Shown piece by piece: positions 8,448 to 16,650 of a DNA stretch of 64,000 nt. The DNA is taken from contig SVDH01000004.1 of assembly GCA_015057865.1 (NCBI GenBank), forward strand, positions 43,746 to 107,745, in the 5' to 3' direction. The stretch comes from Lachnospiraceae bacterium. Its GTDB lineage: Bacteria; Bacillota; Clostridia; Lachnospirales; Lachnospiraceae. Both the position numbers and the translations under genes were made by a program. Numbering within the stretch: the stretch's first letter is position 1; each line of letters opens with the position of its first letter. The notes beneath the pieces were generated by a model that worked only from the letters and a program-made list of their open reading frames with translations, searched no databases and was not told the DNA's origin.

Positions 8448-8469
8448 GTATTTTTTCTTGACACCTCTG
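8431..8469 (-). terminator. ilvA terminator
   Basis: Immediately after the ilvA stop the minus strand reads CAGAGGTGTCAAG, an 8-nt loop, CTTGACACCTCTG, then GTTTTTG. The stem is 13 perfect base pairs. The U run is short, but stem strength and position support termination. Confidence 0.8.
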
Positions 8470-8472
8470 CGT

Positions 8473-9684
8473 TTACAGTACAACATGCACTTCTCTTGGT
8501 TTATATCCTTCCAGACTCAACCGTTCCAGTATCTTTTGCTTATGTTCAGTACCGAATGCCTCCAGGGTGATCCTGAGCTCAACCGCATCATTTCTGTTTG
8601 TGCTCACAAACTGATTGTGATCAAGACGGATGACATTACCCTGTGTATCTGCGATCACTCCGGCGACTCTTGAGAGCTCACCCGGTTTGTCCGGCAAAAG
8701 GACAGATACGGTAAAGATCCTGTCGCGAAGGATCAGTCCGTGCTGGACAACCGATGACATCGTGATGACATCCATATTACCGCCGCTTAGAACGCAGGCA
8801 ATGCGCTTGTCTGTGACATTGAGATGACGGATCGCCGCGACTGAGAGGAGACCTGAGTTCTCGACGATCATCTTATGATTCTCGACCATGTCCAGAAAAG
8901 CTGCGATAAGCTCATCATCAGAAACTGTTACGATCTCATCGATGTTTTCTTTTAAATATGGGAAGATCGTCTCGCCGGGCGTTTTGACTGCTGTACCGTC
9001 TGCGATCGTATTAACGGAAGGAAGTGTTGTGACTTTTCCGTTTTGAATGGAAACCTGCATACAGTTTGCGCCTGCGGGCTCGACTCCGATCACACGGATC
9101 TTGGGATTGAGCATTTTTGCAAGTGCAGAAACGCCAGTGGCAAGTCCGCCGCCTCCGATCGGCACCAGAATAAACTCTACCAGTGGAAGATCCTGGAAAA
9201 TCTCCATCGCGATGGTACCCTGTCCCGTAGCAACGGTCAGGTCGTCAAACGGGTGGATGAAGGTAAATCCTTTTTCTTCGGAAAGTGATTTCGCATATTC
9301 ATAGGATTCGTCATAAACGTCTCCATACAAAACTACTTCTGCTCCGTAGCTTTTGGTCCGGTTGACCTTGATCAGCGGTGTCGTTGTGGGCATGACGATC
9401 ACAGCGCGGACGCCGTATTTTTTTGCAGCATAGGCAACGCCCTGAGCATGGTTGCCGGCGGAAGCTGTGATCAGACCTTGTTTACGCTCCTCTTCTGTCA
9501 TGGTGCTGATCTTATAATAAGCGCCACGTACCTTATAAGCGCCGGTCAACTGCATGTTTTCCGGTTTCAGCCAGACCTGATTCTGCGTCATTTCCGAGAA
9601 ATAGTCGCTGTAGATCATTTTGGTTGGCATGGTTACTTCTTTTACGAGTCGGCTGGCTTCTTCGAATTTATCTAATGTCAACAT
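8473..9684 (-). CDS. ilvA: threonine ammonia-lyase (threonine dehydratase)
   Basis: PLP enzyme converting threonine to 2-oxobutanoate and ammonia, either for isoleucine synthesis or threonine catabolism. The 403 residues include the PLP lysine in TGAYKVRGAYYKI (about residue 44), SAGNHAQGVAYAA and the glycine loop PIGGGGLATG. A single C-terminal ACT domain (VSVLLPDKPGELSRVAGVIADTQGN) gives the shorter IlvA/TdcB form found in clostridia, so biosynthetic versus catabolic use cannot be decided. The chosen start at 9684 follows AGGAAGAGG and abuts the ftsY stop. Its place between ftsY and ylxM is unrelated to secretion. Confidence 0.93.
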   Translation of the reverse strand: MLTLDKFEEASRLVKEVTMPTKMIYSDYFSEMTQNQVWLKPENMQLTGAYKVRGAYYKISTMTEEERKQGLITASAGNHAQGVAYAAKKYGVRAVIVMPTTTPLIKVNRTKSYGAEVVLYGDVYDESYEYAKSLSEEKGFTFIHPFDDLTVATGQGTIAMEIFQDLPLVEFILVPIGGGGLATGVSALAKMLNPKIRVIGVEPAGANCMQVSIQNGKVTTLPSVNTIADGTAVKTPGETIFPYLKENIDEIVTVSDDELIAAFLDMVENHKMIVENSGLLSVAAIRHLNVTDKRIACVLSGGNMDVITMSSVVQHGLILRDRIFTVSVLLPDKPGELSRVAGVIADTQGNVIRLDHNQFVSTNRNDAVELRITLEAFGTEHKQKILERLSLEGYKPREVHVVL

Positions 9685-9685
9685 T

Positions 9686-10552
9686 TCAAGCCTCTTCCTG
9701 CGCAAACAGCGCTTCCACAAATTCATCCGCGTCAAATCGTTTCAGGTCTTCTGCACGTTCTCCGGTCCCGACATATTTTACAGGGATGCCAAGTTCTGAT
9801 TTGATCGCAACAGCGATACCGCCTTTTGCGGTGCCATCCATTTTTGTCAGGATAATACCGGAAATCTCTGCAACTTCAGAAAACTGTCTGGCCTGTGCCA
9901 GTGCGTTCTGTCCTGTTGTGGCGTCCAGGACAACCAGTGTTTCCCGGTGCGCTTCCGGAAATTCGCGTTCCAGAATGCGGTTGAGTTTTTTCAGTTCTTC
10001 CATAAGGTTCTTTTTGTTGTGCAGACGTCCGGCGGTGTCACACAAAAGGATATCGGCTTTTCTGGATTTTGCTGCCTGAATCGTATCAAATACAACTGCG
10101 CCCGGGTCAGAGCCTTCCTGACCGGAAACGATATCGACGCCGGCACGATTCGCCCATTCGGTAAGCTGCTCTCCGGCCGCCGCTCTGAAAGTGTCAGCGG
10201 CGCCCAATACAACACGTTTCCCCTGGGATTTGTATTTTGCGGCCAGTTTGCCGATCGTGGTTGTTTTGCCGACACCATTTACGCCGATCACAAGAATCGC
10301 AGATGTCATATCTTCGAATGCATACGCTTCGGGATCTGTCTGCATCATTTCGCGCACGCTCTCCATTAATAATGTCCGGCAGCCTTCCGGTTCCTTAATC
10401 CGGTTTTCCTTTACCTGATCCTTTAATGTCTCGATCAATTCTTCTGTGGCATGAATCCCGATGTCTCCCATGACCATGACTTCTTCCAGTTCTTCATAGA
10501 ATTCATCATCGATTTTAGAAAATCCACGGAAAAAATTCTTAAAAAATCCCAT
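9686..10552 (-). CDS. ftsY: SRP receptor GTPase FtsY
   Basis: Membrane-associated receptor that docks the Ffh-ribosome complex at the Sec translocon. The 288 residues contain only the NG domain: GVNGVGKTTTIGKLAAKY (P-loop, about residue 100), DTAGRLHNKKNLMEEL and TKMDGTAKGGIA. The long acidic A domain of E. coli FtsY is missing; the N-terminus MGFFKNFFRGFSKI is an amphipathic membrane-targeting helix, usual for Gram-positives. The start has AAGGAG. It follows smc by 26 bp. Confidence 0.97.
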   Translation of the reverse strand: MGFFKNFFRGFSKIDDEFYEELEEVMVMGDIGIHATEELIETLKDQVKENRIKEPEGCRTLLMESVREMMQTDPEAYAFEDMTSAILVIGVNGVGKTTTIGKLAAKYKSQGKRVVLGAADTFRAAAGEQLTEWANRAGVDIVSGQEGSDPGAVVFDTIQAAKSRKADILLCDTAGRLHNKKNLMEELKKLNRILEREFPEAHRETLVVLDATTGQNALAQARQFSEVAEISGIILTKMDGTAKGGIAVAIKSELGIPVKYVGTGERAEDLKRFDADEFVEALFAQEEA

Positions 10553-10578
10553 TTGATACTCCTTTATCAAAAAAGTTA

Positions 10579-13500
10579 CTATTCATCCAGTGTGTCTTCG
10601 ATCAGATTAACGGAAACCAGTGCGGAAACACCTTTTTCCTGCATTGTGATTCCATACAGTCTGTCTGCAGCGATCATCGTGCCCCTTCTGTGTGTGATCA
10701 CGATGAACTGCGTGTTTTTGGTGAGTTTATGCAGATAGGAAGCAAAACGTCCGACGTTGGAGTCATCCAATGCTGCTTCGATCTCATCAAGCAGGCAGAA
10801 TGGTGACGGTTTCAGGTTCTGTATTGCAAACAGCAGAGAAATCGCTGTCAATGCCTTTTCCCCACCTGAAAGCTGCATCATATTCTGCAGTTTTTTGCCC
10901 GGAGGCTGAGCGATAATAAGGATACCCTGTTCGAGGATATCATCGCCTTCTGCCAGTTCAAGGGTTCCCTGTCCGCCGCCGAAAAGCTCACGGAAAACAT
11001 GATTGAATTCCTGCTGGATGTCTTTGAATTTTTCGCGGAACTGCCTCCGCATCCCATCATCCAGATCATCAATGATATTGACAAGTGTCTTTCTGGCATC
11101 CTCGAGATCATTTCTTTGCGCATTCATGAAATGAAACCGCTCAGAGACACTCTTATACTCTTCGATCGCGTTTACGTTGACCGGCCCGAGCGCACGGATC
11201 TCGCTGCGAAGTGCGGAGATCTGTTTTTTCAGCTCAGCAACACCGGGAAGTGAGTCATCGCGCAGGGATTCGGCGTTATGAAGCGTCAGCTCATACTCTT
11301 CCCACATGTAATCCCGCAGCTGCTTCAGCTCGGTTTCTGTTTTTTCTTTCTGCACACCGAGCCGATATACTTCTTTATCGGTTTCGTTGATCACCTGGTT
11401 CAGCTCTTCCCGGACTCTGATATGATCCTGGCTTCTGGCAGCGATCAGTTCTTTTTCTTTTGAAGCATCTGTCAGTTTCTGTCTGTTCTCTTCCGAAATG
11501 ACGGAGAATGATTTGATCTCATCCTGCATACGCAGAATCTCTGCCTGTTTTTTGCGAATGTCTTCTTCGCTGTTAGAGCGGGAATCCCTGATATTGTCTG
11601 TTTCATCCGAAAGCTGTTTCAATTCCACATAGATCCGCTGGATGTTTTCGCCGATGAAGATCACTTTTTCAGACAGTGCGGTTTCTTTGACAGCAAGCGC
11701 CGAGATGTCTTCTTCGAGTTTTGTACGTGCGCTTTGCGTCTCTTCTAAAAGGACCTGCGCTGCTTCCATGCTTTCGTCGAGATCTTTTTCCATCTTTGCA
11801 AGTTCATCGAGGGCTTCGTTGTCTTCGCCTTGCGCAGATGTGATTTCGCTCAGCTCGCTTTGCAGCCTGCTGATCTCGGCATGGATGTGTCGGAAGGATT
11901 CTTCTTTGGCATCTTTCTCGCGTTTGGCCTGTTCAAGCTGAAGCTTTGCTGTGTTTTGCTGGATATATGTTTCCTGCAGCAAAAGATTTAATTCAGAGAG
12001 TTCATCCTTTAGCAGGTCGCTTGCGGTACGGATCTCGTCTATGCGGTTGCGTTTGTCTTTTGCCGCATTTTTTACTTCTTTGATCTTTTTTTGCAGTTCG
12101 TCGATTTCTCTGTTTCTTCCAAGAAGAGCACTGCTGTTTTTATAAGCGCCGCCGCTGATGGCACCGCCCGGCTGCAAAAGCTCCCCTGCAAGTGTGACGA
12201 TCCGTATCGAGAACCGGTGCTTTCTTGCGATCGCAAGCGCATGATCGATCTCATCCACGACAAGTGTTCTGCCAAGAAGATGAGAAGCGACGGAAGTATA
12301 TTTTTTGTCGGTTGATACGAGCTCATCTGCCATTCCGAGAGCACCGGTATCTGAAAGCGCCTCACGCGCTGCTTTGTTTTTGGATGCAGTGATGCTCGTC
12401 AATGGCAGGAATGTCGCTCTTCCGTACTTATGCTCCTTTAAGTAAGCGATCATTTTTTTTGCGGTCGCTTCATCTTCCGTTACGATATTCTGAATACTTC
12501 CGCCAAGTGCCGTTTCGATCGCTGTTTCATATCGTTTGTCGACCTGGATCAGATCAGCCACGACGCCGATCAGTCCGGGAACAGCAGATTTCTGCTCCAT
12601 AACGCGGCGGATACTGTTTCCATATCCGTCATATCGCTCGGCAATGTTTTTCAGCGACTCCAGACGGGAAGAAAGTTTATGGAAGGTCTCCATATTGGAT
12701 TCGAATGATTTGCGTGCTTCTTCCAGCTTTTGGCGCCAGTTTTCTCTTTTCTTTGTGATCTCTGTACGCTTTTCTTCTAATTCGGAAATGGTGTCAGAGA
12801 CTTCCTGAAAGGCTTTTTCTTTTGTAAGGACTGCTTCCGAAAAATCGCATTCGCCATCCTGTTCATTCAGAAGGTCCGCATGCAGAGATGAAATATGGAT
12901 CTGTGTCTGCTCATACAGAGTTTCCAGCCGTTTGATGTCCGCCTGGATCTCTGCTTTTTTGTTTAATCTTGTAATGACCTGCTGTCTGCTCGACTCCAGA
13001 TCAGATTCTATTTTCTTAATAGAAGCAGTCAGTTCACGATGCTGTTTATCGAGCAGGTACTTTTCATGCTGCAGCTCTTCTAAGGCATGATTCTGATCCG
13101 CCTGTTCTGATTCGTACTGTTCGCGCAGACGGGTCTTTTCATTGACTTCTGTTTCGATCGCATGAATACGGGTATCGTAATGCTGCTCGTCGTTTTGTAT
13201 GCCGCGGATCTGCTCCTCTAATATCTGAATATCACCCGTATGCTTTTGCCGGTCCATATCCATCTGGCTGATCTGCTCCCGCAGCTGCTCCATATCTGCT
13301 TCAATCTGTGCGGAAGCATCCCGGGATTTCTGATATTCCGTACCGATGCGGGCATATTCACGTCTTGCTTCATCTCGCTGGTTTTCTGCGATCGTAAGCT
13401 TTTCTGTCAGTTCTTCTGTCTGTGCTTCGAGACGCCCGTCTTCCTGAAGGAAGAGATTGACATCCAGATTCTTTAAGACATCTCTTTTGTTTAAATAGAT

Positions 13501-14139
13501 TTTTGCGGCTTCTGCCTGTTTGTTCAACGGTCCGATCTGGCGCTCGAGTTCTGTCAGGATATCGTTCACACGGACCAGATTTGCTTCTTCGCTTTCAAGC
13601 TTTTTCTGGGCAGCCGCCTTTCGACGTTTAAATTTAACGATACCTGCCGCTTCATCAAACAGCTCCCTGCGGTCTTCCGGACGGCCGCTTAAGATCTTAT
13701 CGATCTGTCCCTGACCAATGATGGAATAACCTTCTTTACCAATGCCGGTGTCATAAAACATTTCCTGTATGTCTTTGCGTCGGCATGCGCGGCCATTCAG
13801 CAGATACTCACTTTCACCGGAACGGAAAATACGTCTGGCAACCGTGATCTCATTATAATCAAGCGGAAGCTGATGGTCACTGTTATCCAGTGTCAGTGCC
13901 ACATATGCATAGCTCTGAGCTTTTCTGTTTTCTGTGCCGGCAAAAATGACATCCTGCATATTAGAGCTGCGAAGCTGTTTTACTTTTTGCTCTCCAAGCA
14001 CCCAGCGGACCGCATCAGCGACATTACTTTTTCCGCTGCCGTTCGGACCGACGATGCCGGTAATGCCGTTATGGAATTCAAAATGAATCTTCTGTGCAAA
14101 GGATTTAAATCCCTGTATTTCGATTGATTTCAGATACAT
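10579..14139 (-). CDS. smc: chromosome segregation ATPase SMC
   Basis: Condensin ATPase that organises and segregates the chromosome together with ScpA and ScpB. At 1186 residues it is full length. The Walker A box GPNGSGKSNVADAVRW lies near residue 32, long coiled coils run from about 170 to 500 and 680 to 1000, the hinge (VPGLIGVVADLIQVDKRY) lies near 520, and the C-terminal head carries LSGGEKALTA (about 1090) and the Walker B FCLLDEIEAALDD (about 1115). One base separates it from the rnc stop, so the genes are translationally linked. Confidence 0.98.
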   Translation of the reverse strand: MYLKSIEIQGFKSFAQKIHFEFHNGITGIVGPNGSGKSNVADAVRWVLGEQKVKQLRSSNMQDVIFAGTENRKAQSYAYVALTLDNSDHQLPLDYNEITVARRIFRSGESEYLLNGRACRRKDIQEMFYDTGIGKEGYSIIGQGQIDKILSGRPEDRRELFDEAAGIVKFKRRKAAAQKKLESEEANLVRVNDILTELERQIGPLNKQAEAAKIYLNKRDVLKNLDVNLFLQEDGRLEAQTEELTEKLTIAENQRDEARREYARIGTEYQKSRDASAQIEADMEQLREQISQMDMDRQKHTGDIQILEEQIRGIQNDEQHYDTRIHAIETEVNEKTRLREQYESEQADQNHALEELQHEKYLLDKQHRELTASIKKIESDLESSRQQVITRLNKKAEIQADIKRLETLYEQTQIHISSLHADLLNEQDGECDFSEAVLTKEKAFQEVSDTISELEEKRTEITKKRENWRQKLEEARKSFESNMETFHKLSSRLESLKNIAERYDGYGNSIRRVMEQKSAVPGLIGVVADLIQVDKRYETAIETALGGSIQNIVTEDEATAKKMIAYLKEHKYGRATFLPLTSITASKNKAAREALSDTGALGMADELVSTDKKYTSVASHLLGRTLVVDEIDHALAIARKHRFSIRIVTLAGELLQPGGAISGGAYKNSSALLGRNREIDELQKKIKEVKNAAKDKRNRIDEIRTASDLLKDELSELNLLLQETYIQQNTAKLQLEQAKREKDAKEESFRHIHAEISRLQSELSEITSAQGEDNEALDELAKMEKDLDESMEAAQVLLEETQSARTKLEEDISALAVKETALSEKVIFIGENIQRIYVELKQLSDETDNIRDSRSNSEEDIRKKQAEILRMQDEIKSFSVISEENRQKLTDASKEKELIAARSQDHIRVREELNQVINETDKEVYRLGVQKEKTETELKQLRDYMWEEYELTLHNAESLRDDSLPGVAELKKQISALRSEIRALGPVNVNAIEEYKSVSERFHFMNAQRNDLEDARKTLVNIIDDLDDGMRRQFREKFKDIQQEFNHVFRELFGGGQGTLELAEGDDILEQGILIIAQPPGKKLQNMMQLSGGEKALTAISLLFAIQNLKPSPFCLLDEIEAALDDSNVGRFASYLHKLTKNTQFIVITHRRGTMIAADRLYGITMQEKGVSALVSVNLIEDTLDE

Positions 14140-14140
14140 G

Positions 14141-14833
14141 TTATGTCCTCTGGTGCTCCTTTAGTAATAAAATGGTCTGATAAGCCGCTTCCTGCTCCGC
14201 GGCTTTTTTGGTATGTCCGGTGCCTGTTCCATAGATCTGATCACCGATTTTCGCTGAAACCGTATATTCTTTTGCATGATCGGGCCCGGATTCGGAAACC
14301 AGGATATAGGTTAATGCACCGTCTGACCGGCTCTGTACGATTTCCTGCAGGATGGTCTTACTGTCATGGAACAATTGCATATGTTCAATATCATACATGA
14401 CAAATCGTTCGATAAAAGATCGGGCGGGGGTGAGTCCGCCGTCCAGATAGATCGCGCCGATCACGGCTTCAAAGGCATCTGAAAGAATGGACGGCCTGTT
14501 TCTGCCGCCGGTCAGATGCTCTCCTTTGCCGAGAAACAGATACTTTCCCAATTCGATCTGCCTGCAGCAAAAAGCAAGTGTCGGCTCACAGACAATACTT
14601 GCACGGCATTTTGTCAACTGCCCCTCTGACCAGTCAGGATACGCAGAGAACAAAATCTCACTGCTGACGATTTCCAGAACAGCATCTCCGAGAAACTCCA
14701 GTCTTTCATTGTCGCGCCGGTTTTGTCCGGGGTTCTCATTTGCGTAAGAACGGTGTGTCAATGCTTCTGAAAGCAGATCCGTATTACTGAAATGATAGGA
14801 AATCTTATTCTGAAATTCTTCTATATCGATCAA
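14141..14833 (-). CDS. rnc: ribonuclease III
   Basis: Double-strand-specific endoribonuclease for rRNA processing and mRNA turnover. The 230-residue protein has the catalytic signature NERLEFLGDAVLEIV (about residue 40), a second acidic site SDAFEAVIGAIYLDGG, and a C-terminal dsRNA-binding domain ending GTGTGHTKKAAEQEAAYQTI. Order acpP-rnc-smc is standard in Firmicutes. A hairpin after acpP may reduce read-through into it. Confidence 0.97.
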   Translation of the reverse strand: MIDIEEFQNKISYHFSNTDLLSEALTHRSYANENPGQNRRDNERLEFLGDAVLEIVSSEILFSAYPDWSEGQLTKCRASIVCEPTLAFCCRQIELGKYLFLGKGEHLTGGRNRPSILSDAFEAVIGAIYLDGGLTPARSFIERFVMYDIEHMQLFHDSKTILQEIVQSRSDGALTYILVSESGPDHAKEYTVSAKIGDQIYGTGTGHTKKAAEQEAAYQTILLLKEHQRT

Positions 14834-14860
14834 TGATAAGCTCCTTGTTGGTTTGACTTA

Positions 14861-14903
14861 AAAGAAGCCGCTGCGAAAATCATCCATTGATATCCGCAGC
14901 AGC
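14861..14903 (-). terminator. possible weak terminator after acpP
   Basis: Minus strand GCTGCTGCG and CGCAGCGGC can pair over 9 bp (one G-U) around a 19-nt loop and are followed by TTCTTTT. The loop is long and the U run interrupted, so attenuation rather than a full stop is likely. Confidence 0.4.
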
Positions 14904-14929
14904 CTGTATAGGTGTTTTTGTTGATCAGA

Positions 14930-15163
14930 TTACTCTCTTGTAGCAGCCTGGATCTGTTTAACAGCATCACCGACCGTGACAATATTCTCAATCGCGTCAT
15001 CAGGAATCTCGATACCGAAAATGTCCTCAAGCTGCATAACGATCTGAACGACATCGAGTGAATCTGCGCCAAGATCATCAATGAAAGTGGTTTCTTCCGT
15101 GATCTCATCAGTAGAATAATCCAATACATCAGCAATTACTTCTTTGATTTTCTCAAATTCCAT
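14930..15163 (-). CDS. acpP: acyl carrier protein
   Basis: Carries growing acyl chains on a phosphopantetheine arm. The 77-residue acidic protein has the attachment site DLGADSLDVVQIV (Ser near residue 36). The start MEFEKIKEVIADVL at 15163 has GGAGGAAAG upstream; the five extra codons in the ORF track run into that site. It follows plsX by 14 bp, a common pairing because PlsX uses acyl-ACP as substrate. Confidence 0.98.
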   Translation of the reverse strand: MEFEKIKEVIADVLDYSTDEITEETTFIDDLGADSLDVVQIVMQLEDIFGIEIPDDAIENIVTVGDAVKQIQAATRE

Positions 15164-15177
15164 GTCACTTTCCTCCA

Positions 15178-16188
15178 TTAATCTGATTCTAACAGGTACT
15201 CTGTAATCTTTTCATTAATCTTCTGTTCTTTAAACTGCAGACATTGCAGGATTGCATTTTTGATATCGTTGGCATCTGCACTGCCGTGTGTCTTTACGAC
15301 CAGGCCGTTCAGACCAAGAAGCGGTGCCCCGCCATATTCTGAAACATCAAAAGCTTTTAGTGTGTTCTTCAGAGCAGGTTTTGCAAGAAGTCCGCCGATT
15401 GAAGCACGCGGGGAAGATTTTAGACCTTCCTTGACTTTTGACAGAAGGACGGAAGCAACGCCTTCATAGAGTTTCAGAACCACATTTCCGGAAAAAGCTT
15501 CACATACAATGACATCGGCGTATCCGTGTGGAATATCTCTTGCTTCTATGCTGCCGATAAAATTGATGTTTTTGCATTCTTTTAACATGGGAAATGTTTC
15601 TTTGACCAGCTTATTCCCTTTTTCTTCCTCTGCACCGACATTAAGGATTGCAACACGCGGGTTTTTAACGCCGACGATATGCTCCATATAGATTGCCCCC
15701 ATTTGAGCAAATTGCAGCAGATGATTGGGCCGCGGATCCATATTAGCTCCACAGTCGATCAACAGAGAAACCCCGTTTTTGGTAGGGATCAGCGGGGCCA
15801 GCGGAGAACGGCCGATGCCTTTCTTTTTACCGACCAAAAGCTGTCCGCCTGCCAGAATCGCGCCGGTACTGCCTGCGGAAACGACAGCATCCGCTTCATT
15901 GTCATGAACCAGCTTCATGGCAACGACAAGGGAAGAATCTTTTTTGTGACGGATCGCAGCAACCGGTGGCTCTGCAGTCTCGATTACTTCAGTTGCCGGA
16001 ATGATCCGGATCTGTTCTTTTGGAAATTGATACTGTTCGAGCTCTTTTTGCAGCACATCAGACTGTCCAACCAGAAGGACACGGATCGTCCGGTTGGCTG
16101 AAACTGCATTAACAGCTCCTTTTATGATCTCGCCGGGAGCATTGTCGCCGCCCATGGCATCAAGTGCGATCGTAGTGATATCTGACAT
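15178..16188 (-). CDS. plsX: phosphate acyltransferase PlsX
   Basis: Makes acyl-phosphate from acyl-ACP for the first acylation of glycerol-3-phosphate by PlsY. The 336-residue protein shows TTIALDAMGGDNAPGEIIKGA at the start, GSTGAILAGGQLLVGK, LIDCGANMDPRP and CEAFSGNVVLKLYEG, all family hallmarks. It has its own promoter after the tandem rpmF terminators and starts the plsX-acpP-rnc-smc-ftsY-ilvA string. I see no clear FapR-type operator in the leader. Confidence 0.97.
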   Translation of the reverse strand: MSDITTIALDAMGGDNAPGEIIKGAVNAVSANRTIRVLLVGQSDVLQKELEQYQFPKEQIRIIPATEVIETAEPPVAAIRHKKDSSLVVAMKLVHDNEADAVVSAGSTGAILAGGQLLVGKKKGIGRSPLAPLIPTKNGVSLLIDCGANMDPRPNHLLQFAQMGAIYMEHIVGVKNPRVAILNVGAEEEKGNKLVKETFPMLKECKNINFIGSIEARDIPHGYADVIVCEAFSGNVVLKLYEGVASVLLSKVKEGLKSSPRASIGGLLAKPALKNTLKAFDVSEYGGAPLLGLNGLVVKTHGSADANDIKNAILQCLQFKEQKINEKITEYLLESD

Positions 16189-16240
16189 AGAGATCAGACT
16201 TCCTTTCTATTTAATATAAGAATTACATGCAATCAGAGTT

Positions 16241-16269
16241 AATATACTATATGTTTTCTTAGAAAGCAA
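16241..16269 (-). promoter_or_regulatory. promoter of plsX operon
   Basis: Minus strand: TTGCTT, 17-bp spacer, TATATT, about 55 bp before the plsX ATG and directly after the second rpmF terminator. Confidence 0.65.
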
Positions 16270-16270
16270 T

Positions 16271-16297
16271 AAAAAGCCGGAGAATTCTTTCTCCGGC
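16271..16297 (-). terminator. second tandem terminator after rpmF
   Basis: Stem GCCGGAGAA/TTCTCCGGC (9 bp, 4-nt loop) followed on the minus strand by TTTTTATT. A standard intrinsic terminator. Confidence 0.85.
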
Positions 16298-16310
16298 ATC
16301 TTCAGCACAA

Positions 16311-16340
16311 AACAAGCCCGGACAAGAAACTGTCCGGGCT
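16311..16340 (-). terminator. first tandem terminator after rpmF
   Basis: Ten-bp perfect stem AGCCCGGACA/TGTCCGGGCT with a 6-nt loop followed by TGTTTTGT on the minus strand. It lies 12 bp after the rpmF stop. Confidence 0.75.
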
Positions 16341-16352
16341 GTTAAAGACATA

Positions 16353-16535
16353 TTAATCTTCCATACTGATGATTTCTTTTTTATTGTAAGAACCACAGTT
16401 TTTGCAAACACGATGCGGAACCATCAGCTCTCCGCACTTGCTGCACTTCACCAGTGTCGGATTAGACATCTTCCAGTTTGCTCTTCTCTGGTCTCTTCTG
16501 CCTTTTGAAGATTTATTCTTTGGGCAAATAGACAT
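16353..16535 (-). CDS. rpmF: 50S ribosomal protein L32
   Basis: Small zinc-binding ribosomal protein of 60 residues. It begins MSICPKNKSSKGRRDQRRAN, and the cysteine pairs CSKCGE and CKNCGSYN form the zinc ribbon, so this is the C+ form. The start at 16535 has GGGAGGTG. It is transcribed alone from a consensus promoter between the ackA terminator and tandem terminators. The DUF177/YceD gene that commonly precedes rpmF is absent here. Confidence 0.97.
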   Translation of the reverse strand: MSICPKNKSSKGRRDQRRANWKMSNPTLVKCSKCGELMVPHRVCKNCGSYNKKEIISMED

Positions 16536-16589
16536 GTGAAACACCTCCCATTTATATAAATTAGCTTAATTTTCTAACACACTCGGTAA

Positions 16590-16618
16590 ATTATACAGAT
16601 ATGCGAGGTGTTTGTCAA
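16590..16618 (-). promoter_or_regulatory. consensus sigma-A promoter of rpmF
   Basis: Minus strand: TTGACA, 17-bp spacer, TATAAT. Both hexamers are perfect, suiting a ribosomal protein gene. Confidence 0.85.
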
Positions 16619-16620
16619 TT

Positions 16621-16642
16621 AAAATATTCGATCTGAATCGAA
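16621..16642 (-). terminator. possible ackA terminator
   Basis: TTCGAT/ATCGAA (6 bp, 4-nt loop) directly after the ackA stop, followed by TATTTT on the minus strand. Short but well placed. Confidence 0.45.
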
Positions 16643-16650
16643 AAGTTTAA

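Noticed and set aside
9685-9735. T-box or leader peptide controlling ilvA
   Set aside because: ilvA abuts ftsY, so there is no leader; no T-box sequence or runs of branched-chain codons are present.
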